DNA of 64,000 bases, from the NCBI GenBank assembly GCA_950295325.1, contig OX485803.1:56189554-56253553 (forward strand), written 5' to 3'. Source of the stretch: Polytrichum commune (taxonomy: Eukaryota; Streptophyta; Polytrichopsida; Polytrichales; Polytrichaceae). The first letter of the stretch is position 1. The number at the start of each line of letters is the position of its first letter. Both the position numbers and the translations under genes were made by a program. The notes under the pieces are model-generated. The model did not search any database. It was not told the DNA's origin and saw nothing but the letters and a program-made list of their open reading frames with translations. Below are positions 13,219 through 24,443 of the stretch, piece by piece.

Positions 13219-13444
13219 GAGTAGTTGGGGAGATTTTTGGGCATACTCGGTTGAGATCCTAGTGTTTGCAAGTCCAACTGGTTACATGTTGACATCCTCC
13301 GGTTTTTCTATATTAATTCGAGGTATATTCCTTAAATTCCTCTAATGTGATCGGCAATGTTCCCGAAGTCTCCAACTTCAACCGGTTATTTTGCAAGCTC
13401 AACCGGTTCATCTGTAACTAACCACCGGTTCTCCCCCATCATAG
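13219..13444 (+). mobile_element. CCGGTT hAT-type MITE, full-length copy
   Basis: Matches the family from GGGGAGATTTTTGGGCATAC through GATCCTAGTGTTTGCAAGTC, GGTTACATGTTGACATCCTC, CAACCGGTTATTTTGC and CTCAACCGGTTCATCTGTAA to CCACCGGTTCTCCCCCATCA. No clean 8-bp target duplication is visible. The flanks read ATCCGAGT on the left and its inverse ACTCGGAT on the right, which extends the inverted repeat. Confidence 0.7.
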
Positions 13445-13763
13445 ACTCGGATTCATGTTGTTGCTTCATGTGCCACCCTCTACAATGGATCATGTATTGT
13501 CGAGGATATGGTCCATTTTCCGTAAATGCCACTTCAATTTATTTTTAACTGTTTGTTTTATTCTACGGGCTCATTCCTCGCCTACGTGCACAATTTGATA
13601 TAATATAATGTATATTTGAATTTGTATAAATGGCTACATATTGGTAGCAAATGGCATGAGTATGACACCATTGTGCCATCAAGTGTTATAAATGACTTTG
13701 GCAAAAATAGCACACCCTTGCTACCATCAAAACATGGGAGGGACTGTCCCAATATCACTTGTA

Positions 13764-13786
13764 TATTATTATTATTATTATTATTT
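13764..13786 (+). repeat. Microsatellite (ATT)n
   Basis: Uninterrupted ATT trinucleotides just upstream of a GATA array. Confidence 0.85.
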
Positions 13787-13894
13787 TAAATGACTGCATG
13801 AGCACCCTTTCATCCTATCGAGACGGTTTTGAATTAAGAAACAAAAACTAGTTTAATTCCAACAAATTTAAAATCGACATTCTTTTTCATTTAT

Positions 13895-13895
<1 letters not shown>

Positions 13896-13940
<45 letters not shown>
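13896..13940 (+). repeat. Microsatellite (GATA)11
   Basis: Perfect tetranucleotide array of about 11 units, following TTATTA and ending at AGCTTAATT. A likely polymorphic marker. Confidence 0.9.
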
Positions 13941-13941
<1 letters not shown>

Positions 13942-14837
13942 GCTTAATTTTTAGCATAAACCTTTCATAATACATCCTCTAATTAAGAGGTCAAACCATT
14001 TACTACATATCCATGTCCCTTTGCAAAACCCGAGAGGGTGGGTGGGACCATCCTTCAATGCTATGTCATTGCATATTTATCTCCAATGCTTTTGCTACTA
14101 ATTCATCTTGGTGTATGTCTAAGAAGTTCATAACCCTTGAGCATTCCAATATCTAAGGTTTTCAAAGTCAAAAACTTGAAAAAGAGGCTTATAGTGTATA
14201 CTCCACAAGTTACTCTTACATCGCCTTAGACTAAGTATTCTACAACACTATAGAATACCTAAGTACTATACACAAATGATATTTGTAAGATGAAATACAA
14301 AACCTAATGATGTTGTCAAGGATGTGATGGGTCTGCGTCACATGTGCCCATGCCACCAACCAAATCCAAGGAGAGGGTTAGTAACGTACACGAGGTGAAT
14401 AGCAACAAAACCCTATTGCTATATATGTCACACAATCATATAAGGCAACATTATACATTTTGTATAAACACATTCTCAAATTACCATTGAGTATTCTACA
14501 TGTTCTTTTGCCATCTTGTGTGAAAGAAGAATGAAACACTTAGAGCATCCCCACTAGCCCGGGCACTGCCCCGGGCATAATGGCCTCGGTGGCAACCCCG
14601 GCACAGTGTGGGATGCCCGGCACATCCCCTGAGGCCCACTAGCCCCGGTACATACCGGCTTGCAGACCCGCTCCGAGGCCGACCCCCGCCCGGGATAAGC
14701 AGGCCCCGAAGCCCTGCCTGTGATTAGATGCCCTGCCCAATGCCCTGCCTGAGAATATATTTTTTGCCCAGTTTCACTGCACGAATTTTATTGCCCCGCC
14801 CGAGAATGAAATAAAACACTACACTAATACGAGATAA

Positions 14838-15140
14838 TTAGCAAATCCAATTCATGTGGGGGCAATAATGAACGTAATATTGATGTTTTGTATGAACAGT
14901 CAATTCTACCCTAGATGCTGCGTCCATAAACATTTTATGGAAATAATGCCACTCTAGGGTTTTTGTACACGGAATAACATACAAACAATCATACAACTTC
15001 TGAGTGTGTCCAGGAGTTTTACAACCTTTTGTATTTGAATCATAAACTAACTCTAAAATCTTTGTAGATTCTATGAAGTTAAGAGCAATGACTTGTGCAA
15101 TTCTAGGGTTTTTTGCCTCATGTATCTCAAGCTCAACCAT
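14838..15140 (-). CDS. Unrecognised 100-codon reading frame inside the Harbinger-like element
   Basis: The frame opens MVELEIHEAKNPRIAQVIAL and ends HMNWIC. It has no transmembrane segment, signal peptide or motif I recognise. It is complete and ATG-initiated within a transposon-derived interval, so it may be a remnant of an element protein, a captured fragment or chance. An alternative is that splicing links it to the frame at 15701-15946 on the same strand; no convincing splice pair was fixed. Confidence 0.2.
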   Translation of the reverse strand: MVELEIHEAKNPRIAQVIALNFIESTKILELVYDSNTKGCKTPGHTQKLYDCLYVIPCTKTLEWHYFHKMFMDAASRVELTVHTKHQYYVHYCPHMNWIC

Positions 15141-15700
15141 CTCTGCAATAAAATGAATGGTTATAGACTAATAGAATGTAAGGTAGTAGAATGTAAGGCA
15201 CTAAATACTTTGGATATATTCTAATAAATAAAAAATCCTCATTATATAGTTACTTGTAAAAGCTTTTACTATACTTTTCAATCTAAAAGTATTAAAAGTA
15301 AATGTAAAAGTGTGTATTTAAAAGTGTGACCCTAAATGTAAAAATGTCAATTTAAAAAGTAAAAGTGTGTATTAAATTAAGTAGAAAGTAAAAAACAAAG
15401 ACCCCAAGTAGTGCAACTGGGGTCCATAGGATTCTTAAATCCCAGTAGATTTGGTTCTCATTGCATGTCAAATGAATTTTGTAATGAACATAGGCAATCC
15501 TTAAACACAAAATAGGGTGAGCTAATTTTTTATAATGAACATAGGGTTGAAAAAAAAATCTTATGTGAGTTATAACTATAGTAAGACATCATAATAATAC
15601 ACCATATTAGGGAATCATATATATAAAACGGTGTGTTCAAATCTAACATCTAGACATAATACCCCTACATTAAATACTTCTTCCTCCTCCGGGCAGAAGT

Positions 15701-15946
15701 TCATGCCCTTCTTTGTCCTCCCACCCGTTGTAGCCACATCTTCTCCCCTTGCTGACATATTAGAATAAATCCAAAGAAAGGAAATATGGGCGATGGCGTT
15801 GGCGTGGGAAGCTCGGTAACCGAGGCGAAAATATCCATCGAACTCCTCTGAAATGCCCGCCCCAGGACCCTTTTACCAGATAGTAGTGACTGATGGACAT
15901 TGGGACTTGGCGGCCCCGGCAGCGATATACCCGGAGTGTCGTTCAC
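15701..15946 (-). CDS. Unrecognised 81-codon Pro/Ser-rich frame at the right end of the Harbinger-like element
   Basis: Starts MNDTPGISLPGPPSPNVHQS and contains a PTPTPSPIFPFFGF stretch. It begins about 30 bases inside the right terminus and runs inward, the position where a first exon of an element gene could sit. No family match is evident. Its base composition is richer in GC than the rest of the element. Confidence 0.25.
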   Translation of the reverse strand: MNDTPGISLPGPPSPNVHQSLLSGKRVLGRAFQRSSMDIFASVTELPTPTPSPIFPFFGFILICQQGEKMWLQRVGGQRRA

Positions 15947-16246
15947 CTGCCAGGTACCCAGCCTGGTGGGGACGCTCTTAGCTCACACCTTCCGCACTTT
16001 GTTACTCTAATCTCAAAAGTTACTTAGGGTAAAACTCATGCGGCGTTACCCTTTGAAAGGATGTTCTCACGATTCCTTTCTCTTAATATATGATTAGGTA
16101 ACTATCCTTGACCATAGATGCATCTTAACATATCTACGGTGCATACATGTTAGGTAAAACTTACCTAACCCTAAGGTAAGTAAACCTCTAGGGTTGTATT
16201 TTACTATCAGTGCAAATCTTTTAAGACAAAGTAAAAACATAGTTTA

Positions 16247-16273
16247 GAGAGAGAGAGAGAAAGAGAGAGAGAC
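16247..16273 (+). repeat. Microsatellite (GA)n with one interruption
   Basis: GA repeats broken once by AA near 16261. Non-coding surroundings. Confidence 0.8.
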
Positions 16274-17109
16274 TAAGTTCTAGCATGAATTGGTGTTCAT
16301 TCACATCTTAATACATGCTCAAAGTTGATTTTGTTAAAAAAAAATCAAATTTCTTTTTAGCTTAACTCGCCTTTTAAGTTTTAAGTACGTTTTGAATTGA
16401 ATCGTTGAAATAAATCATCTGGTAATTATGGTTAAATTACAAAATAGATAAGTGAATACTATAATAAGATCACTTATGTGTTGAGAACTTCAACAATTTA
16501 AGTAATGGCGATGAGAGTGAACAAAAATTACATCCGGTATAATAGTCCTTGGCAAGCTCAAACTGTCATGAGACACAATATTATAATGTTCTTGCTAGAA
16601 TATGAACCAAAATAAGTAGTGTAAACTGTTAATTTCAATCTATTATGTAGTAGGAGGCAACTTACAATTGAAAACCTCGAGATGTTATGGTCTCATTCTC
16701 TTTTTAGGGGTTAGTCCATTTTGGTGTCAAGGTAAGGATACCCTTAAGGATATAGAACTTCCATGCACCAGTGACATGTACAAGATTTGTTAACTTAAAA
16801 CATTCTGTGTAAAGATTTGGGAAATATTTCATTAGTATTGTGACAACTCTGTCACAAGGTTTGTAAGAAGAATTCAAAATCAAATATTGATTATATATGA
16901 GCTTCATCGGACTGTATGATCAAGTGTGAAGTGTCCCTTGGTGTGAACGGGGTCTTGACCATAGCACTTATTAATGAAAACCAATGCTGAGAATTAGGGT
17001 GGGCTTGAATGACTCGAGAATTTGATAAACGCTCTCACTTTGATAATATGACACCTCGATCATGCAACACATTCCGAGTCGGCCAAACTTTCTAGTGTTA
17101 ATTTACCCC

Positions 17110-17138
17110 CATATTACGACTACGACGCTCGTAATATG
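17110..17138. repeat. Short hairpin, 10-bp arms and 9-base loop
   Basis: CATATTACGA at 17110-17119 and its exact inverse TCGTAATATG at 17129-17138, with CTACGACGC between. Isolated. No T-run follows and no gene is near. Confidence 0.5.
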
Positions 17139-18403
17139 ACATTTATTGGGCCCAATTTGTTATATAATAGAGGTAATTAACGTGCATATGTGGCGGGGTC
17201 CACAGTACGGATATGTCTTGGGATCGGGCATTGTTTCAAGTACAAAATGAATCGGAAGAAGAACATGAACCGTGATCATTGGTGGGTTAGTTTAACTTAA
17301 CTCAAGTTATTTGTTGAAAACCTCGATTCCAGAACATATGTTGCACTTTTGAATCTTTGGGATTGGGTGGAGGTTGTAGCACAACTAAAGATGATTCAAA
17401 TAAGCTTAAGTAGTCGTTACAAATTTCCTCATGATTTTTGATTGAAGGTGGGTGGAGGTGGCACACTTACATGAATTGGTAGGTGACAATCGGTGAAGGT
17501 GTTTGAAAAAATAGAGGTTTTGTTAATTAGGAAGCATATTGATGAGGTTAGAAGAACTCGTTCGTGTGTATTGGAAGAGTCTAGTGGTAGGTCCTAGAAT
17601 TTTGGTGACATCTTTGGTGGTGACAATTTCAAGTTGGAGTTTTGGTGGTAAGGTTTAGGACATCCTTTACCTTGTAATGGACTCACGCACAATAACTAAA
17701 ACGATATGCAAGATGAAGATATGCATCTTGATTTAGGTGTCATCTGATCATACCATACCCTCCATAGTTCTCCAACGTAGTCTCTTTTCTTTTTTGGTCC
17801 GAACTCCTCCTGTTTTGGCATGTTTCACCCGTGCATGTGCATTATTGTCCCAGACCATCCCCAAATCGTCCACTCAATATGCTACGATCAACAAACTGCT
17901 ATTTTGGGAACTATCAAACCATGGTTGCGTGCAATAAGTTGCCATACACGGCTTAGAAAATGTGAACTTGCTTAAGCCCAAGATTGACTTTCCGATCGAT
18001 CCTACTTCAAATTTAGCATGAACAATCCCGATCAATGGAACCACGTAATCTTCAACGACAAGAATTGACCACATGAAGTTGAGGGACGAGGGTGAAAACC
18101 CTATTTTAATGGATCCCTCTCTCCATGAGCCACGTTGCCCCGTAGTATTGCATGCCCCAAAGTGGCTGGCTACGGAAGCACCAGTGCACTTTGAGTCCGG
18201 CCGGGCACATGAAAATCAAGCCCCGTGCAATTAATAAGATTGTTTTTTTTGCTTAAAAAAAATTTATCGTACCCAACAACAGTGGTGCGTGCGGCCCATG
18301 TACGAGACTTGGTGTCTATAAGGAGATCCAATGCGCCCATGGGAGCTTATTAGCAACTACAGGCCACCTGAAGTGCATGTTGTGAGGAGTCGTACACTTG
18401 CCT

Positions 18404-18540
18404 CAGTGTATGTCCAGGGAGATTTTTAGGCTCAGTAGGTCAAAATCCCTGTGTTTCCAAGTCCAACAACCCGTAATGATCTTCTGGTTCTTTCTTCGAT
18501 TCGTTGATTTGAGGTGAGGTAGAGATACTGTAAGCCCTGA
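18404..18540 (+). mobile_element. 5' part of a CCGGTT hAT-type MITE
   Basis: Starts CAGTGTATGTCCAGGGAGAT and keeps TTTTTAGGCTCAGTAGGTCA, GTGTTTCCAAGTCCAAC and TTGATTTGAGG. The right half is absent and a complete copy begins about 40 bases downstream. Confidence 0.5.
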
Positions 18541-18581
18541 CAATTAAAGAAGGTGATTTGCATTGAAGATCTGGTCTTAAG

Positions 18582-18807
18582 CAGTGCCCAGGAAGTTTTT
18601 GGGCATAGTTGGTCAAGATCCTAGTGATTCTAAATCTAGCCGGTTACATGTTGACATCCTCCGGTTTTGCTTTCATTCATTTGAAGTATGTTCTATAGAT
18701 TCCTCTTAAATGATCGGTAATTCTCCTGAAGTCTCCAACTTTGGCCGCTTATTTCTCAAACTCAACCGGTTTATCTGTAACTAATCGCCGGTTCTTCCCA
18801 AGCAGTG
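18582..18807 (+). mobile_element. CCGGTT hAT-type MITE with perfect 8-bp target duplication
   Basis: Begins CAGTGCCCAGGAAGTTTTTG and ends GGTTCTTCCCAAGCAGTG, whose reverse complement starts CACTGCTTGGGAAG. The 8-bp duplication GTCTTAAG lies at 18574-18581 and 18808-18815. Length is 226 bp with no coding. Internal words CTAGTGATTCTAAATC, GGTTACATGTTGACATCCTC and AACTCAACCGGTTTATCTG link it to the other copies. This copy and the one at 25343-25556 fix the family as hAT-type. Confidence 0.88.
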
Positions 18808-19174
18808 GTCTTAAGATCATGAGATAACTTTTCAAGACAGAAGAGAAGGGTTCATGAACAATGCAAATTGTTCTAGAGTTTTATTCGTTGTAAAATAGAT
18901 TCTACAAATTTTCAAAGTGGAAAGAGTTTGTCAAACCCACTACTCGTTCACAGGATTCTCTTTTAATCGAACACAATTATGCTCGTTTTCACATAGAACA
19001 TCACTTAAACCGGCTAACTCATGAGTACATTAAACTATGATTGGTATGAGTGAATTTGGCTAAACTGACTGTACATGCATTTCAAGCTGCCAGCCTTGCG
19101 ATTATTGGTTTCGGAAATGGCACTTCACTATTTTGACGGAAGCCTACTGCACGGGTAGAGGGTAGTTCACGGTT

Positions 19175-19262
19175 TAGGGTACTTCTCCTCTAAATTCCTC
19201 TAGAATGATGGGTGATTCTTGCTAAAGTCTTGAACTTCAACCAGTTCATTGGATCACCTCAT
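19175..19262 (+). mobile_element. Fragment of a CCGGTT hAT-type MITE
   Basis: Only the right-central part is recognisable: AAATTCCTCTAGAATGATGG, GTGATTCTTGCTAAAGTC, TTGAACTTCAACCAGTTCAT. Both ends are lost. It lies 370 bp downstream of a complete copy. Confidence 0.4.
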
Positions 19263-19438
19263 TCTTGTCCAATACCTTGGGTGTCGTGTTGTCTTGCTAA
19301 AGTCATCCATGGGGTGGGTGAGAATTTGAAAACGCAGTGAGATGTTTAGTATAGCACGAGTTTTGAATATTCCGGTTTATTTGACTTCAAAAATGACATC
19401 ATAGGCTTTAAACTTGTGAATTGGAATCCAGTTGGAAA

Positions 19439-19860
19439 CACGGGGAGGTCACTCCATTGTCAAGTTGAACACCATGTGCGGACAAAGTTTGCTATCCCTA
19501 TATTACATGTCATAGATAATTTTAAATTTTATGATATTTTTTCTACATATACGTAACCATTGATAGTATCTTTTTTATATATTTTTTGAAATTCTTAGTC
19601 ATCAACAATTTTTTGTAATTTTTTAGTTCAATTGTGCGTCATTCTAGTTAGAAACCGTATGCTTTATAATTTTTTTAAAAAAAAATCATCATTTAAAAAA
19701 AAATTAACTATGTAATAGGTACCGTGTATATCTACTCATGAAAAAAATTTGATAAAATTTTGACCCATTTTGGTGATACTTTATGTAAAAAGTAGGATTG
19801 TTTACATGTAAAGTGTTCGCACGTGGTTGTTCAACTTTACAATGGAGTGACCTCCCCGTG
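19439..19860. mobile_element. 422-bp hAT-type MITE with perfect 8-bp target duplication
   Basis: The left end is CACGGGGAGGTCACTCCATT, continuing GTCAAGTTGAACA. The reverse complement of the right end is CACGGGGAGGTCACTCCATT, continuing GTAAAGTTGAACA. The similarity covers about 45 bp. The flanks hold the duplication GTTGGAAA at 19431-19438 and 19861-19868. The interior is very AT-rich with A and T runs and no coding. The 8-bp duplication points to hAT. Mutator-like elements usually make 9-bp duplications. Confidence 0.85.
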
Positions 19861-19868
19861 GTTGGAAA

Positions 19869-22800
19869 TGCGTTTGCCCTCAACCTATTTAGGGTAGGAT
19901 GACTTTAGGATGACATTACATAGAGTGACACCACGAAAATTTAACCCACTCATGCATGCCGTGAAGTTCTTCAAACTTTGCATTGATCATGTGGTTGGAA
20001 CTGTGGATGAGATTCAACGAAGCTCGAGGTTAACGAATTTTGGTTGTTCAATGATGTCATTCTATTCCCAAATTTATTGGACTCCAATATGACATCATAA
20101 ACTCCAAATTGGTCTAGTGCAATCCAATTTCTTCAAGTGATCATGAAACATGATCCATTTGATGCCATGTAGGAATCCATGTAGGCTTTACATCCATCTT
20201 GCGTTCACATACTCCATCCATTGGTCCCTCACGCGTAGTGTGAAGCGGCGAACTTGGACCGGCTCTGCCTTTTCCACCAATGAGAGTGCTTGATGTGCGA
20301 TGGTCATGGGCCCTCAGTCTCATGTGTGAAGTGGCCCTAAGGTACGTGATATCGATCGGTATGCATTGAATTGCAGGTAGTATAAGTTAAGTTATTGCAG
20401 CACCGGCCGGTCGGTTTTGATTTGTATTAGTCCTTGTACTCATTATTGACCTTTTGCCTCAATGAGAACGTGCATTGAATTCAGGGTGCAAAAATAGCCC
20501 ATCAGGCATCTGGACGACTATAGCACGAGCTCAACTTCCCTTAAATGGAATGGTAAAGAAAGACTCTAGCCAACCAAAAAGTATATGAACACATGAAACT
20601 CCTTCATCATTGACTCGCATGCAACGGCCGCGATTGCATCGTGAATGTATTTGATATGGAACTTGGTATTGAAGGTACGGTACTATGTGTCCTAACCAAT
20701 ATAAAAGTGTAGAGAAGTATGTAAATTTGGAAAGAGCATTTAATTTGGATATCTGGATAAAATTGGACTCGGAATATAATATATACTCATATAAAATACT
20801 CACACCTTTGCAATTCCCATGCGACGGTCCACCCCTCTCTCAATTACAATGATTGAGGTTGTAGGTCGGTGGAAGTCTATTGAAAGCTCTAAACTTATGT
20901 GATAGAAACTACAAGCCCGGATTATGGGCTCCGTATATATCAAAAGGTTTAGAACGCACTTTCACATTCGGGATGGTCGGTCATTAGGACATGATTCCAT
21001 TTACATGTGTCGAGTTCAATCTATGTCAGTGTCACAATCCTGTCAGTGTCAAATGAGAATTGTGTTCTAAGACCGTTTTTTAGCAGTGTAGGTATCATAT
21101 TGTTGTGTCTCATGACAATTTGATGTTGAAGTGCACATTTTAACCATGAAATCGTTAATCACTTGAAGAGCAAGTTTTGATTGATAAGACGTTTTGGAGA
21201 ATAACTTATATTGAAGCTTGGAGGTTAACTAAAAGTTATGTAATAGCTTTCCATGACATTCTTAAGCCTGGTGAGTCTATTACAGTCCTATTTATAGACT
21301 TCAATAACAAAATCCAGAAAACAAGAATCCCCATTTTCATTCATGTCAAGTTAAGCACAGTGAAGTGATACGCACATTCAATCAAGAGGCAAGCTCCTAT
21401 AAGTCCTCACCCTAGTATAAATCTATCTCAGGATGTCTAATTTTCACATGTTCTTTAGATCCAATTTACACTTGGAATTTGTCAATTTCTTCTTGATATT
21501 ACATTCAAATTTGAAGGGAACATCCATGCCCAACTCCAACTCATTGATAGTAGAATTGCTACAGGATCTGCCATTAGGTTTAGGGTTAGGTGGACAAAGA
21601 CAACTGACGACTAGTGCTATTCAACAAAAGAATGTTAGATCGGTCATTTCATAATAGAGATAAGGAAATAAGATGATAACATTATTCAACTATTATCAAC
21701 CGTTTCATTTAATTAGTATCAATACATTGCTTCATGCGTTTCATTTTTTAGCTTGAATCTACTAGTGCAGTGTTCATCTATGGGAATAAACATATTATTC
21801 TAAATAAAATTTGGCTTATTCCCAACCCCACTCATAGTACATAATTAGTTGAATAGTGCTATATTAGAACCTTAACTAGGAGGAAAGATCTTGAAAACAT
21901 CGACTTTAACTTGTATAAACATTTGTATATTGACAAAGAGGTTTCGGAGTTGCATTAGAGGAGGCTTTTGTTGTTTTTTCCACATACCTTCACAGTTGCT
22001 ATGAACAACAAGCTAACGTGACCATCTTCTATAGCCTTGGAGATGGCAAAGAATTGTTGATTTTTGACAAAGGGTCATGCCTTTCATGTGACTACCAATT
22101 TTTACATCACCCGTTTTTTGACAAGTTGGTTGAATTCCAACATGTCTTTTGACACCTGATTTTCCAAATTGATGGCATACTAGTTTCATTTAGTCAAATC
22201 ACAACAACACATAGAAACATGATAAATTGAAACAATATGCAATCCAATTACTTTCATAATGTTGTTGTCAATGACCTCTATAACCACTACTATGTGGGAA
22301 TTGGAATAATGCACTTGTGGGGTTATGTAGGAGAAACACTCTTTTACCATTGAGTGCTTCCTAAAAATAGACATTGAAATCTATCTATGCTTCAAATACA
22401 TAGCAATGTTGAATAATCAACAATGATTGGAAAGTTACCCGCTTGCCGTTGAATAGCATGCAAAGACACATGAAATGTAAGTTCAATAAGTTGTAACCTC
22501 CATAAATGGTTGCAAAGGTGGATGCAAAAAGCTCCAAGCATATCGCATTGACAATTACTGGTGATAAGATGTTGATATGTATTTTGAAATTTCATATGTC
22601 AAGGAACATGCATTTTGGGAATGATATGTCAAGCGATGGGTTGAAGGTCTTGACCCTTGGTCCTTTGACGGGTAAGGTGGAACTAGTGACAGTGACCTAA
22701 TGTCAAATGGATAATGATGAGTGCAAAAAAAACCATGTGGCAAAGGCCATGCTAGAGCCAATGTCCCAATAGAAATCTTTAAAGCTCCTCGGCCAACCAT

Positions 22801-23870
22801 TATTGATAACTTCCACATGATGAGTCTCCATGCTTTGAGAGTGGAAGATTTCCCGATGGTGCAATTAAACTCTCATCATCCTTATTCCTAAGGAGGGTGA
22901 TGCCAAAGACCTACACAATTTCCCTTCGACTACCATCAATGAACAAGGAGCACCAACTACTAGTTCTAGATGAACCAATTAGTTTCCCCAAATTACTAGT
23001 TCACAATCAATACTCTAGGAAATGAACCGAACCATATTTGGGAAAAGATAAATTATTCAAGTAAAAATACAAACTTTACAATGAATAATTGGTTGATACT
23101 AAAGGAGTAAGGGTGGCGACCAAGTTGGCTTCAATTTCTCCTCGTTCGCGTACCGCCATTTATATTGTTGTTTATAAGAAAAATTGTCGAACTTTTATAG
23201 TTTAGACTCCAACTTTTGCAAAAAGACATCATTAAAGTGTGGAGCATAGTGCTTTCATCCCTCTCCACTTCATCCTTGACAATATTGTGTTGGATCACGA
23301 TTCGCTACACTTGGCCAAGACCTCTCACCCCAAAAAATGAATGTTTAACACCGCTCAACTCTAACAACTTTAGGCACACTTAAGAGGATTCCACATATGC
23401 TCTTCAAAACTTCTAGAAAATTGAGGTTTAATTTGTCACCTTGATCTCATTATCATGGCATCTGATTTGCACAAGATTTCTTAATCATTTAGGTTCTCCC
23501 CCTCCCCCTCCCTCTCTTTTGATTAGTTGCACATCAAAAGAGGCCAACCTCCTAGACGTAATTGTAACATGCTCATCACTTGTTTCCTTTGATTCTCGAT
23601 GACATCGTCATTAATAAGTTTCGCTTGCCAATGGAAATGCATGATGATCCCCTCACCTCCCCCTCCCATATGTTTGTGGTGTCCACTTAATCATCTTAAC
23701 TCAAACCTAATGTTGGCCCGGATTATGTCACTCGAGCTAGAAGGAGACCGTTTGTATCCTCCAACAAAGCCCTCGAGCCTGCACACCAATGCATCCGTTA
23801 GGCATCAATTCCAGCATTGCATCCAAGCTAAGAGAGCTTGGGATTGGACTCACTGTAATGAATAACTTAA
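19869..23870. other. Non-coding stretch, nothing identified
   Basis: Only short frames (at most 90 codons) without domain features. No element ends were recognised over these 4 kb. Confidence 0.45.
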
Positions 23871-23884
23871 ATTGATAACTTACA

Positions 23885-23950
23885 TTTTTTCTTTTTTCTT
23901 TTTTCTTTTTGAGACAGAAGGCTCACGCCAAATGAATTAAAACCAAGAGG
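23885..23950 (-). mobile_element. 5'-truncated non-LTR retrotransposon (LINE) 3' end
   Basis: On the minus strand this 66-bp insert reads TTAATTCATTTGGCGTGAGC, CTTCTGTCTC and then an A-rich tail of repeated AAAAAAG. A perfect 14-bp target duplication ATTGATAACTTACA flanks it (23871-23884, 23951-23964). An A-rich 3' tail, strong 5' truncation and a 14-bp duplication are the marks of target-primed reverse transcription. No coding sequence remains. Confidence 0.75.
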
Positions 23951-24443
23951 ATTGATAACTTACACTTAATCGCCTATATATGCCTGCTGGGCTCTGCTTC
24001 CTTTGCTTTAATGGGCTTCTTCCCACATATGGAATGCTCAAGAACATGGAACTAAAACTGGCCTTTCCGTTCATGGAAGGACATCATTATATAACTTATC
24101 TACGTAGTTTGCACCTCACACATAGCTTTATGCCATAAAATTCCCTTGCGCATGACATATCTTTAGTTAAGTCAGGAACTGTGAAGGGCATCACGTGGCA
24201 GTGCGTCGTTGATTTTCGATCTCGATATTCGACAAAGTTAGTTAGTAATGCAGACTCAGGCCCCTTCTTTTGGGTCCCCTCCCTTGGATTATAACTTATA
24301 TACTCGACATCATGCGAGGTCGCGGTTTGGATAAGCAGGGTGAGTTTAAGTTAGTGAGGTCGATCGGTTGCTAATTTCTGTTTGTTGGCGTTCCAAAAAC
24401 AGAGGGATAAATAAACATCGCCAGTCCCTAAGCCACTTGCCGC

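Larger units (their letters stand above)
11044..14542. other. Non-coding stretch with microsatellites, a palindrome and one hAT MITE
   Basis: Frames at 11545-12378 and 13059-13548 are short, overlap on both strands and show no domain. A C-run near 11968 breaks them. Nothing else was recognised. Confidence 0.5.
14543..15977. mobile_element. PIF/Harbinger-like element, 1435 bp, TTA target duplications
   Basis: The left end is GAGCATCCCCACTAGCCCGG. The reverse complement of the right end is GAGCGTCCCCACCAGGCTGG. TTA flanks both ends (14540-14542, 15978-15980), the usual PIF/Harbinger duplication. Both ends are GC-rich (CCCGGGC, GCCCCGG, CCTGCC) and differ sharply from the AT-rich middle. Two minus-strand frames occur inside (14838-15140, 100 codons; 15701-15946, 81 codons), but neither shows a DDE or Myb/SANT signature I can recognise, so it is treated as non-autonomous. 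The superfamily call rests on the duplication and TIR only. Confidence 0.65.
15981..18403. other. Non-coding stretch, nothing identified except a GA run and a short hairpin
   Basis: No frame above 67 codons and no repeat shared with other parts of the window was found. Confidence 0.5.

Noticed and set aside
13219-13444. ATCCGAGT/ACTCGGAT flanks considered as a target duplication
   Set aside because: The two flanks are inverse, not direct, copies, so they cannot be a target-site duplication.
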